Source: an uncultured Peptoniphilus sp.
GTDB lineage: Bacteria > Bacillota > Clostridia > Tissierellales > Peptoniphilaceae
Length of the DNA: 64,000 nt
Direction: 5' to 3'
Assembly: GCA_902489255.1 (NCBI GenBank)
Contig: CABTZF010000001.1
Coordinates: forward strand, 57,435-121,434
The position numbers and the translations under genes are program-made. The stretch's first letter is position 1. Every line of letters starts with the position of its first letter. The notes under the pieces were generated by a model. The model was given only the letters and a program-made list of their open reading frames with translations, ran no database searches and was not told the origin of the DNA. Below, one piece after another: positions 8,757 to 19,611 of this stretch.

Positions 8757-9314
8757 ATGTTTTTAATGGTGTTATTCTTATCAATAATGATAATTTTATT
8801 AAGAGGTGGATCATTTAAGAATTTATTATATTTTAAATATAATAAAGAATATATTTGCCTTGGAGGAATACTGGTATTAGCATCAATAAATCTTTTAACA
8901 ACAAAAGATTTAGGTACAATTACAGATTTTTTTATTAAATATTATTTTTATTTCCATATTTTAGGATTAGCACTCATATTAATTTCTCTTTTATTTAATT
9001 TAAGGGTAAAAGGAGTTAAACTTATAGCAATGGGAGTATGTTTAAATACTATTCCTATACTATTAAATGGTAAAATGCCGGTTAACATAGATGCATTAAA
9101 AAAGATTGATAACGATTGGCTTTATTATGTAATTAGTAATAATTTATCGCTGAGCCACGGAGTGTTTGAAAACCCCAAGTGCTATTTTTTATCAGATATT
9201 TTTGCTTTTAAGCCAAGATTTATGACAGCCAGCGTTATTAGTTTAGGAGATTTAATTATATGTTTGGGACTTATTTATTTTATATACAATATTTCAAGGA
9301 GAAAAGATGCATAG
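8757..9314 (+). CDS. DUF5317-family membrane protein
   Basis: Membrane protein of 185 residues with about five hydrophobic helices. The segment NGKMPVN (about 105-111), between helices, looks like the GKMPV motif typical of DUF5317 proteins, which are found in Clostridia and have no assigned function. An AAGGTGA ribosome site precedes the ATG, and the gene overlaps cdaA by 8 bases. Its coupling to the c-di-AMP genes suggests, but does not prove, a membrane role linked to that system. The family call rests on the motif, topology and size. Confidence 0.65.
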   Translation: MFLMVLFLSIMIILLRGGSFKNLLYFKYNKEYICLGGILVLASINLLTTKDLGTITDFFIKYYFYFHILGLALILISLLFNLRVKGVKLIAMGVCLNTIPILLNGKMPVNIDALKKIDNDWLYYVISNNLSLSHGVFENPKCYFLSDIFAFKPRFMTASVISLGDLIICLGLIYFIYNISRRKDA

Positions 9315-10129
9315 TTTAAATAATTATTTAACTTTTTTAAATTTAAGAGATCTTATAGATATAGCAATAGTTGCTATATTAATTTATTATATTTTGAATC
9401 TCATCAGAAACACTAGAGCAGAGCAAGTTTTTAAGGGAATTATAATTTTACTTGCTTTTATGCTGATATCACAATTTTTCCGACTTTATACGATAAATTG
9501 GATTTTTTCAAAATTAATCACCGGTGGACTTTTGGCCCTAATAATTGTCTTTCAACCTGAATTAAGAAGAGGACTAGAATTTTTAGGCAGAACGTCAACA
9601 ATTAAAAATAATTTCACATCCGATAAAGATAAAATACCTGCAACGGTTAGGGAAATATGTAAAGCTGTTGCATCTTTATCAAGGCAAAAAATTGGTGCTT
9701 TAATAATAATGGAAAAAAAAGTTGGTTTGATGGAAATTATTGAAACAGGAACTTCAATTAATGGTGATGTATCAAGCGGTTTATTAATTAATATTTTTAT
9801 TCCAAATACACCCTTACATGATGGAGCAGTTATTATAAAGGGCAATGTTATTTTGGCAGCAGCTTGTTTTTTACCACTTAGCGATAACAAGAATATCTCA
9901 AAAGAACTGGGAACTAGACATAGAGCCGGTATTGGAATTTCTGAAAAAAGTGACTGTTTATCTATTATGGTATCTGAAGAAACGGGTTCAATTTCCACTG
10001 CAGAAGATGGCTCTATTTCAAGATATTTAGATGTAGAAACTTTAGAATCAAAGCTTATGGAAATTTATCGACCGATAATAGATGAGGAAAATCCTATCAT
10101 AAAAAAATTAAGGAAATGGAGTAACGAAG

Positions 10130-10143
<14 letters not shown>
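9307..10143 (+). CDS. cdaA: Diadenylate cyclase CdaA
   Basis: Membrane-bound enzyme that condenses two ATP into the second messenger c-di-AMP, which controls potassium and osmolyte uptake in Firmicutes. Three N-terminal membrane helices (roughly 15-33, 41-60, 66-82) precede the DisA_N catalytic domain with the signature DGA at 172-174 and RHR at 204-206. Length 278 aa is standard for CdaA. AAGGAG sits 4 bases before the ATG. The 3' end overlaps cdaR by 14 bases. The usual third gene of this operon, glmM, is not here. Confidence 0.95.
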
Positions 10144-12798
<2,655 letters not shown>

Positions 12799-12804
12799 TA
12801 TTAG

Positions 12805-12847
12805 AAAAAACTCATTGATTCAAATTATTGAATTAATGAGTTTTTTT
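12805..12847 (+). terminator. Rho-independent terminator after guaB
   Basis: A long 13-bp stem with one G-U pair: left arm 12811-12823 (CTCATTGATTCAA), loop ATTA, right arm 12828-12840 (TTGAATTAATGAG), followed by seven T. The left arm is preceded by six A, so the stem can extend further. It begins 12 bases after the guaB stop. Its right arm is shared with the promoter of the next gene. Confidence 0.9.
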
Positions 12848-12856
12848 ATTTATAAT
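12828..12856 (+). promoter_or_regulatory. Sigma-A type promoter of the two-component operon
   Basis: TTGAAT at 12828-12833 and TATAAT at 12851-12856 are separated by exactly 17 bases. The -35 box lies inside the right arm of the guaB terminator and the spacer contains its T-run. The predicted start site is about 13 bases before the response-regulator ATG. Confidence 0.65.
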
Positions 12857-12875
12857 AATTTAAGAAGGTGAGGTA

Positions 12876-13565
12876 ATGACAACAAAAATTTTACTTATTG
12901 AAGATGAAGATTCAATTAGAAAATTCGTTAAAATAAATTTAGAGCGAGAAGGTTATAAAATATTTGAGGCTTCAGACGGAGAAGACGGAATAGATATAGC
13001 TAGAAAAGTTGAACCGGAAATAGTTGTATTAGACATTATGCTTCCAGGGATCGACGGTTTTGAAGTATGTAAGATTTTAAGAAAAGAGTTTCCAAATTTA
13101 GGAATAATTATGCTTACAGCTAAAGCTGAAGACTATGATAAAATAATGGGTCTGCAGTATGGAACTGATGATTATATGACAAAACCATTTAATCCAACAG
13201 AACTTACTTTAAGGATAAAATCTCTTGAAAGAAGATTAGAACCTGATGATTTTACTAGCGACAATTATATAATTCAGAATCAATTTAAGCTTGATTATTA
13301 TCAAAGAAAATTTTATAAAGACAATGAAGAGATAGAATTAACTCCTACAGAATATCAAATTATGAAAATTTTTATGGAAAATCCCAAAAAAGCTATGAAT
13401 AGGGATGAAATATTAAAGATGGTTTGGGGAAGTGACTTTATTGGGGATTCAAAAATTGTTGATGTTAATATTAGAAGATTGCGTGCAAAAATAGAAGAGA
13501 ATCCAGCCAAACCAATTTTTATTGAAACTGTTTGGGGATTAGGTTATAGGTGGCAAGGTGAATAA
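12876..13565 (+). CDS. OmpR/PhoB-family response regulator
   Basis: DNA-binding response regulator of 229 residues. The receiver domain (1-120) has acidic residues E9/D10 and the phospho-acceptor D53 (VVLDIMLPGIDG), the switch TAKAED and lysine in MTKPF. The C-terminal winged helix (about 130-228) contains ELTPTEYQIMKIF and VDVNIRRLRAKIE. An AAGGTGAGG ribosome site precedes the ATG. It is followed directly by its histidine kinase. The pair resembles WalRK/PhoPR in architecture, but no walHIJ-type neighbours are present, so I do not assign a name. Confidence 0.93.
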   Translation: MTTKILLIEDEDSIRKFVKINLEREGYKIFEASDGEDGIDIARKVEPEIVVLDIMLPGIDGFEVCKILRKEFPNLGIIMLTAKAEDYDKIMGLQYGTDDYMTKPFNPTELTLRIKSLERRLEPDDFTSDNYIIQNQFKLDYYQRKFYKDNEEIELTPTEYQIMKIFMENPKKAMNRDEILKMVWGSDFIGDSKIVDVNIRRLRAKIEENPAKPIFIETVWGLGYRWQGE

Positions 13566-14972
13566 TTGAAAAATAGAATTGGGAAAAGACTTGTTAAAAG
13601 TTATTTATTGCTAATTATTACAACTATTGTTTTGCTTGACATATTTTTGCTAATTGGATTCAAAATTTTTTATTATAGGAATGTTGAAAATGAGTTAATA
13701 AATAGACTGAATTTTTCAATAAATTTTTATAATAGGAATTATTCTGATAAAAATTTAGAGGATATTATCATTGAAGATAATGATATTTTTTGGACTTATA
13801 CCAATGCTGAAGTACAAATTTTAGATCCTCAAGGCAGGGTAATTATAGATTCAATTGGTGCAACATACGAAGAACCTATAACATCTCAGGATTTTCTTTT
13901 TGCAAAATCCGGTCGTATAAAACCGTGGACAGGTAAATCCAATACTACAAGCGGAACAATTATGGCCATCTCCTCTCCAATTATTAACAGTGGTGGTAAA
14001 ACTATTGGATATTTAAGATTTGTTGCGTCAATGGAAGAAGCAAATCTTGCAATTCTTAAAACATTGATCACTTTAATTATATTTTCAATTATTTTATCAA
14101 TTCTCACAACTGTTGTATCAATTTTATTATCAAGGACTATTGTAAAACCAATAATTAACCTAACTGAAGTTGCAAGGAAAATGGCTGACGGTCAATATAA
14201 GGTCAAGGCAAAAGATTGGGGCAATGATGAGATAGGGGAGTTAGCCAAAACATTAAATACTATGGCTGAAGAGATTCTAAAAAAAGACCAAATAAAAAAT
14301 GATTTTATTTCATCAATTTCACACGAACTTAGAACGCCCTTAACTTCAATTAAGGGCTGGGCTGTAGTATTAAAAGATTCCAAGGGCGATGAAAATTTAT
14401 TAGCTGAAGGACTTTCTATAATAGAAAATGAGTCGGACAGACTGTCAAAAATGGTGGAAGAGCTTTTGGACTTTTCAAGGTTTATTTCCGGACGTATGAC
14501 CTTAGAAAAAGAGCTATTTGATATAGCTCAAACAGTCAAAGATGTTACAAAACAAATGAGACCAAGAGCCAATTCAAATAAAATTGATTTCCAAATTGAA
14601 TTGATGGAGGAACCTTGTCTTACAATTGGTGATGAAAATAGAATAAAACAATTATTAATCAATATAATTGATAATGCAATTAAATTTACTTCTGAAAACG
14701 GTTGGGTTAAAGTTCAATCTTTTGAAGAGAAAAATATCTTTAATGTACTTGTGTCTGACAATGGTTACGGTATGAATAAAACAGATTTAGCCCATGTAAA
14801 AGAAAAATTTTATAAAGGAAAACATTCAAAGAGTCATTCAGGACTTGGACTTTCAATATCAGATGAGATTGTTAAACTTCATAATGGAACACTGGATATT
14901 TTTTCAGAGTTAAATATAGGTACTACAATTAAAATCAGTTTACCTATTACTAAAGAGGAGGAAATAGCGTGA
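13566..14972 (+). CDS. Sensor histidine kinase
   Basis: Membrane sensor kinase of 468 residues paired with the upstream regulator. Two membrane helices (about 12-34 and 164-188) frame an extracytoplasmic sensor of roughly 130 residues. A HAMP domain (about 188-240), HisKA with phospho-acceptor H253 (ISHELRTPLTSIKG) and HATPase with NIIDNAIKFT, DNGYGM and GLGLSIS follow. There is no PAS domain between HAMP and HisKA, unlike WalK. The start is a TTG immediately after the regulator's stop, with AGGTGA 5 bases upstream. It overlaps the next gene by 4 bases. The stimulus is unknown. Confidence 0.92.
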   Translation: MKNRIGKRLVKSYLLLIITTIVLLDIFLLIGFKIFYYRNVENELINRLNFSINFYNRNYSDKNLEDIIIEDNDIFWTYTNAEVQILDPQGRVIIDSIGATYEEPITSQDFLFAKSGRIKPWTGKSNTTSGTIMAISSPIINSGGKTIGYLRFVASMEEANLAILKTLITLIIFSIILSILTTVVSILLSRTIVKPIINLTEVARKMADGQYKVKAKDWGNDEIGELAKTLNTMAEEILKKDQIKNDFISSISHELRTPLTSIKGWAVVLKDSKGDENLLAEGLSIIENESDRLSKMVEELLDFSRFISGRMTLEKELFDIAQTVKDVTKQMRPRANSNKIDFQIELMEEPCLTIGDENRIKQLLINIIDNAIKFTSENGWVKVQSFEEKNIFNVLVSDNGYGMNKTDLAHVKEKFYKGKHSKSHSGLGLSISDEIVKLHNGTLDIFSELNIGTTIKISLPITKEEEIA

Positions 14973-16378
14973 AAAAGTCTTTAATTTTTATTATTCTAAT
15001 ATTTTTAACAGCTTGCTCTCTGATAAACTCCAAAGGTACAAACATTCAAACACCCAAAATAGTTAAACCACCAATTTATGGAAAATGGACAATTACAAAA
15101 TTTATTAGTTCTGATAAGTTAAATGAAGATAATTTTGAATACAAAGATATAATAGGTGTTGATGTACTATTTGCTTGTGATGAAGCTATGATTGCAGGAG
15201 ACTATATTAAAGATCCAAGTTATAGGACCAAATATGTTAACCTCGCAACATATTTATATAAAAAGTATAATTTGAATTTTGAAAATTTAAATGTTCCTAA
15301 TAAAGAAGCCTATGCTATATTAATTCGACAAAATGATTCAGTATACTATGAAGTTATAAAATATTCGGATGATACAGCCTTTATAATTAGAAATAATTTT
15401 ATTTTTCAAATTTCTAAAACTGATGATGAACTGACAGAAAAGCAATTAAAACTTGATATAGCTGAAAAGAAGGAAGAAGGTAGCGACCTAACAATTGAAA
15501 CCATAAGCGATAAAACTGACAACGGCTTAATGCTTGGATTAAGAGAACCCAATGAATCAAAATTACCATCATATAATTATAAAACTATATATATTAAATT
15601 TTCTTCTGAGGGTCTTGAAAATGTTTATGAAACACCAAATATCCTTTTGCCAAGGGTAGATGGATTTTATCAGGTAGAAATACAAAGAGTTTCTAAGCAA
15701 AATGAGATTTCTGATAATTTAATTATAAAAAAAAGGCCGGATCAGACAGATACATCTCAAGATAAGGGGAAGATTTTACAAATAGAAAATAGGAATGTGC
15801 TAAAGGACATAGCTTATATAGGTGATGAACTTATAAATATAGAAAATATAAATGTTGAAGATAATTCAAGAAATTTAAGGATATACAAAATTGACGATAT
15901 AGAAAAAAAACGTGCTTTAGGGATTGATTATTTTATAAAATCTGAAAGAAGCGGGGATATAGTATCTGATATTAACTCTTTGTTAGAAGATGAGAAAAAT
16001 ATCGGTATATTCAGAATGAATGGTTATTGGAAGCTAATGGGTAGAAATAACCAAACTGATGGAATTCACTATAATGATTTCGACTTAAATATTGTGTTGG
16101 CAAATTCAATTAACAAGTATAATGTATTATCCATACCTATGGCTGATATAAAAAAATTCCATACAAAGATACGAGATGCATTTATTTCTCCTGACAATAA
16201 ATATTTGATTACATTGGAAAATACCATGATAAAGATATATAATATAGAAAATGGAAATATAATAAAAAATCCTATATTTGAAAGAGAAATTGGAGAAGAA
16301 ACCAGTGTTATAATGAGCCAATGGTCAATAGGAAAATATTCTAATCTTTGGCAAAAAGAAATAACAAGAAAAAATTAA
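14969..16378 (+). CDS. Unknown lipoprotein coupled to a two-component system
   Basis: Predicted lipoprotein of 469 residues. The N terminus has a basic KK, a hydrophobic stretch and the lipobox LTAC with C16 as the lipidated residue. The mature part is charged and rich in beta-type sequence. I recognise no domain family. The GTG start overlaps the histidine kinase stop (GTGA), so it is almost certainly co-translated with the sensor. By analogy with other lipoproteins that modulate adjacent kinases it could be an accessory sensor or a target of the system; that is inference. A small membrane protein follows 10 bases downstream. Confidence 0.8.
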   Translation: MKKSLIFIILIFLTACSLINSKGTNIQTPKIVKPPIYGKWTITKFISSDKLNEDNFEYKDIIGVDVLFACDEAMIAGDYIKDPSYRTKYVNLATYLYKKYNLNFENLNVPNKEAYAILIRQNDSVYYEVIKYSDDTAFIIRNNFIFQISKTDDELTEKQLKLDIAEKKEEGSDLTIETISDKTDNGLMLGLREPNESKLPSYNYKTIYIKFSSEGLENVYETPNILLPRVDGFYQVEIQRVSKQNEISDNLIIKKRPDQTDTSQDKGKILQIENRNVLKDIAYIGDELINIENINVEDNSRNLRIYKIDDIEKKRALGIDYFIKSERSGDIVSDINSLLEDEKNIGIFRMNGYWKLMGRNNQTDGIHYNDFDLNIVLANSINKYNVLSIPMADIKKFHTKIRDAFISPDNKYLITLENTMIKIYNIENGNIIKNPIFEREIGEETSVIMSQWSIGKYSNLWQKEITRKN

Positions 16379-16388
16379 GAGGTGTGAA

Positions 16389-16718
16389 GTGGGGCAATTA
16401 AAAGAACTAATAATAGCTAATAGTGATTATTTGACACTTACTATAGGAACTATAATTCTTGGAATTATACTTACTTTTGTAGTAAATTTTATATCAAAGG
16501 AATTAAAATTTGTAAAATATATTCCCGGATTAGCATTATTTTTTATAGGAATGTTTTCAATTTTTTTAGTAACTGACAAATTATTTGAAAAGAGCAGTTT
16601 GGATAATTTAATTATTTTTGTTACCGGTGTAAGTTCGGGATTAATTTCATTAATTTTTGCTTTGATAATTGGAATATCAACATCTAGTAAAAACAGGTAT
16701 AAAAGAAAAAAGAGATAG
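16389..16718 (+). CDS. Small membrane protein of unknown function
   Basis: Hypothetical protein of 109 residues with three hydrophobic helices (about 14-34, 43-62, 73-96) and a basic C-terminal tail (KNRYKRKKR), which predicts a cytoplasmic end. The GTG start is preceded by AGGTG (16380-16384). It is the last gene of the two-component operon and ends before a hairpin. I do not recognise a family. Confidence 0.7.
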   Translation: MGQLKELIIANSDYLTLTIGTIILGIILTFVVNFISKELKFVKYIPGLALFFIGMFSIFLVTDKLFEKSSLDNLIIFVTGVSSGLISLIFALIIGISTSSKNRYKRKKR

Positions 16719-16760
16719 TTTTTTATTCTTAATAAATTTGGATTAAAATAAATTAAAAAT

Positions 16761-16795
16761 TATATAAGGGGCTCTTAAAAAGAGCTTCTTATATA
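16761..16795. terminator. Long hairpin between convergent genes, probable bidirectional terminator
   Basis: Stem arms TATATAAG (16761-16768) with CTTATATA (16788-16795) and GCTCTT (16771-16776) with AAGAGC (16780-16785), joined through two G-U pairs, give a 16-bp stem with a three-base loop. It lies between the plus-strand membrane gene and the minus-strand GIY-YIG gene. The T-rich tract is better on the minus strand. Confidence 0.75.
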
Positions 16796-16824
16796 ATAAT
16801 AATTTAATAATATTTTATTAGGTT

Positions 16825-17115
16825 TCATTTTAAATCGTATAAATTAATCTCACCATTGATAAGTCTATACTTATTAATTCTATTTAAAGCTTTAGTTTTA
16901 AATTCATATTTTAAAGCTTGAGATTTATTTGGAAGCATACAGGAATATACTAATTTTACCGGTCTTCTTGCTCTTGTGTATTTAGCACCCGTCCCATTAT
17001 TATGAGTTTTAATTCTTTTTTCCAGATTATTAGTTATCCCTGTATATAAGGTTTTATCTGAACATTCTACAATATAAATGTAATAATTAAGAATCTTTTT
17101 CTTCATTGAGTGCAT
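16825..17115 (-). CDS. GIY-YIG nuclease superfamily protein
   Basis: Small single-domain GIY-YIG protein of the YhbQ/UPF0213 type. The motif YYIYIVEC ... LYTGITNN carries the two family tripeptides (YIV and YTG), followed by the conserved arginine in LEKRIKTHN and the ARRPVKLVY segment. Family members are cytosolic and are thought to act on DNA, but cellular function is unsettled. The frame starts at 17115 or at a second ATG at 17106; either overlaps the end of recX, so it is coupled to it. Confidence 0.88.
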   Translation of the reverse strand: MHSMKKKILNYYIYIVECSDKTLYTGITNNLEKRIKTHNNGTGAKYTRARRPVKLVYSCMLPNKSQALKYEFKTKALNRINKYRLINGEINLYDLK

Positions 17116-17689
17116 CCTTTATCATAGAATAATTATAACCACGACCAAGCAAAAACCTTACGGCTTTATTAATACTTTTATAGGAGTAATCCTCCTTAAT
17201 CTTATTCTTTAAAAGAATTTTGATATTTTCATATTCCAAATCAAAATCAATTTCATCCATAGCTTCATTAATTATGACTTTATCAATACCCTTTTGTTGG
17301 AGCGAATATTTTATTTTATTTTGTCCATATTTTTTTAATTTTTGTGCATCATGAATATATAAAACGGCATAATTATAATCATCCAAAAAACCTTTTTCTT
17401 CTAGCAAATCAAGAGTTTTCTCAATAATATCAATGGGCACATCTTTTTTTAATAAATAGGTCCTAACTTCATTAGAACTTTTTAAATTTGTCAAATATCT
17501 ACAGGAAAGATTATAGGATCTAATAAGTTGATCTTCATAAAATAGAATTTTGTCAAAATCATCCGGAACTTCAGCACCCTTATATAAATTAAATTTTACC
17601 AAAGTGTCTTCAACAATATTTACTGCTTGCTTATTTGAAAACCTAATAATATATTCTTTTTTTTCAAATGTAATTTTTTCAATAATCAT
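17087..17689 (-). CDS. recX: Regulatory protein RecX
   Basis: Modulator of RecA filaments. The 200-residue protein is built of three-helix repeats; the segment RTYLLKKDVPIDIIEKTLDLL and the following FLDDYNYAVLYI (about 85-110) are typical RecX core sequence, and KYGQNKIKYSLQQKGI follows. The ATG is preceded on the minus strand by GAGG. recA is not in the window. It shares 29 bases with the GIY-YIG gene downstream. The divergent gene on the plus strand (FHA protein) starts about 200 bases away. Confidence 0.88.
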   Translation of the reverse strand: MIIEKITFEKKEYIIRFSNKQAVNIVEDTLVKFNLYKGAEVPDDFDKILFYEDQLIRSYNLSCRYLTNLKSSNEVRTYLLKKDVPIDIIEKTLDLLEEKGFLDDYNYAVLYIHDAQKLKKYGQNKIKYSLQQKGIDKVIINEAMDEIDFDLEYENIKILLKNKIKEDYSYKSINKAVRFLLGRGYNYSMIKDALNEEKDS

Positions 17690-17888
17690 TTTAAACCTCT
17701 ATATTAGTTTATCAAATAATCTTAAATTTAAAAAGTTTTGATTATAATTAAAAACAACTTAAACTTGATATTTATAACAAAGCAAATTAATCAAATGCAG
17801 CATAAGGTAGCTTGTATATAATGATAAAAAAATGGTATTCTTAAAAAAAAGAGTATATAATATAATAAGTATAAATAGGAGTTGTAAT

Positions 17889-18329
17889 ATGTTTGAGTTG
17901 ATTTCCCAAGTTTTAAAATACATCTTTATTTTAATAATTTATTTATTCATTTTTAGTATATTGAGATTAATGTATCTTGATATAAAACAAATAAGCAATA
18001 GGGGTACTTATCTTGATAATTCATATTTAAAGGTCGTAAACAGACTTGATTCATTATCTTTCAAAATGCAAGAATATTATGTATTAAGTGGATTAGTAAC
18101 TTTAGGAAGATCATCAAAAAATGATATAGTTATTAAAGATAAATTTGTTAGTAAAAATCACCTGAGCATAAGTGAACAAAATGGTACTTTTTATTTAAAA
18201 GATTTGAATTCAGCCAACGGAACCTACCTTAATGGAGAATTGGTAAATTCAAATGAAATTATTGAATTACAGAATGGTGATAAAATTGGAGTTGGATTTA
18301 TACAATTTATTTTTGTTGAGAACAGGTGA
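17889..18329 (+). CDS. FHA-domain membrane protein
   Basis: Protein of 146 residues with an N-terminal membrane helix (about 9-30) and a C-terminal FHA domain (about 63-146) that binds phosphothreonine. Key residues are G73 R74 S75, the SKNH segment and LNSANGTYLNG. The ATG at 17889 has AGGAG at 17877-17881, 7 bases upstream; an in-frame ATG at 17832 would lack such a site. Directly downstream are ftsW/rodA and a class B PBP, a cluster shared with Clostridia and Actinobacteria, where FHA proteins link cell wall synthesis to Ser/Thr kinases. No kinase is present in the window. Confidence 0.88.
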   Translation: MFELISQVLKYIFILIIYLFIFSILRLMYLDIKQISNRGTYLDNSYLKVVNRLDSLSFKMQEYYVLSGLVTLGRSSKNDIVIKDKFVSKNHLSISEQNGTFYLKDLNSANGTYLNGELVNSNEIIELQNGDKIGVGFIQFIFVENR

Positions 18330-18342
18330 GAAAGGTTAAAAA

Positions 18343-19611
18343 ATGATTAATTTTTTGCTAAAAAAGAGAAGACCCGGTAATTTACTTTTACTTTTTGAAC
18401 TTTTAAGTATATTTTTACTATTTTTTTATAATAATAAACATGTGGATAAATATATTGCAATATTGTTTGTTGGACTAGTATTGATTATTTATATATCAAA
18501 CCTTGTCTTAGGAAGAGTTTCAACCGGCGATAATTATATATTTTTAATTGTATCAATGCTTATGACAATTGGAATAGTGACTATTTATAGAATTTCTCCA
18601 GCTTTAGGTTTAAAACAGCTCGTTTGGGCTTTAATTGGCATTTTAACTTTCTATTTAACTTATTTTATCATAAGAGCCATGCGAAGACTTGAAAATCTTA
18701 CAACCCTTTATTTGGGATTTTCAATACTATTCTTTTTATTGACTTTAATATTTGGTAAAGAATTAAATGGTTCAAAAAATTGGATAGTGTTTGGTAACGA
18801 CACTTTTTCTATACAACTTTCTGAAATAACAAAAATTTTACTGATGTTCTTAATAGCATCATTTTATACAAAATTTCAAGGTAAATTGGAAAGAAATGGT
18901 CTAAAGCATACATCATATTATTTAATGTTTGTGATGTACTTATTTATAGGCTTTTTATTTATTCAAAAAGACCTTGGAACGGCTGTTGTTTTTATGGGAA
19001 TTTATACATGCCTTCAATTCATCTATGATAAGGATAGGGCAGCAATATTCGTAAATATTTCAATTATGATTATAGGTGCAGTTTTATCATATTTTTTATT
19101 TGGACATGTTAGAAGAAGAGTACTGATTTGGCTTAATCCTCTTGGTGCCATTAATGGAAAAGCCGAACAAGTTACTGAGGCTTTATTTGCTATTGGTGAA
19201 GGAGGATTTTTCGGTTCGGGTGTAGGGATGGGCTATCCATCTCTTGTAAGTGTTAATGAGTCAGATTTTATTTTCGCCGTAATTTGTGAAGAGATGGGAG
19301 TTTTGATGGGAATAGGAATAATAATGTTATTTATGCTACTAATTTATAGGGCTGTTAAAATTGCTTTAAATCAGGAATTTATTTTCTATAGAATCTTGGC
19401 TCTGGCGGTTGCTATTTTATTTGCTATTCATGCTTTTTTAAATATTGGTGGTGTAATAAAATTAATACCTATGACAGGACTAACCTTGCCATTTGTTTCT
19501 TATGGGGGCAGTGCAATGATTTCAAGTTTTGTTGCCTTGGGAATTTTACAATTCACAGGTGAAGATATATCTTATTTATATGATAAGGGAATAACAAATG
19601 AAAACAAGTGA
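18343..19611 (+). CDS. FtsW/RodA/SpoVE-family peptidoglycan polymerase
   Basis: SEDS glycosyltransferase of 422 residues with about ten membrane helices. It polymerises lipid II into glycan strands with a partner class B PBP, which is the next gene. Family signatures include FIQKDLGTAVVFMGI, GEGGFFGSGVGMGYPS and the C-terminal GLTLPFVSYGGSAMISS. An AAAGG ribosome site precedes the ATG, and the gene overlaps the PBP gene by 14 bases. Whether it acts in division (FtsW) or elongation (RodA) cannot be settled from sequence. Confidence 0.92.
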   Translation: MINFLLKKRRPGNLLLLFELLSIFLLFFYNNKHVDKYIAILFVGLVLIIYISNLVLGRVSTGDNYIFLIVSMLMTIGIVTIYRISPALGLKQLVWALIGILTFYLTYFIIRAMRRLENLTTLYLGFSILFFLLTLIFGKELNGSKNWIVFGNDTFSIQLSEITKILLMFLIASFYTKFQGKLERNGLKHTSYYLMFVMYLFIGFLFIQKDLGTAVVFMGIYTCLQFIYDKDRAAIFVNISIMIIGAVLSYFLFGHVRRRVLIWLNPLGAINGKAEQVTEALFAIGEGGFFGSGVGMGYPSLVSVNESDFIFAVICEEMGVLMGIGIIMLFMLLIYRAVKIALNQEFIFYRILALAVAILFAIHAFLNIGGVIKLIPMTGLTLPFVSYGGSAMISSFVALGILQFTGEDISYLYDKGITNENK

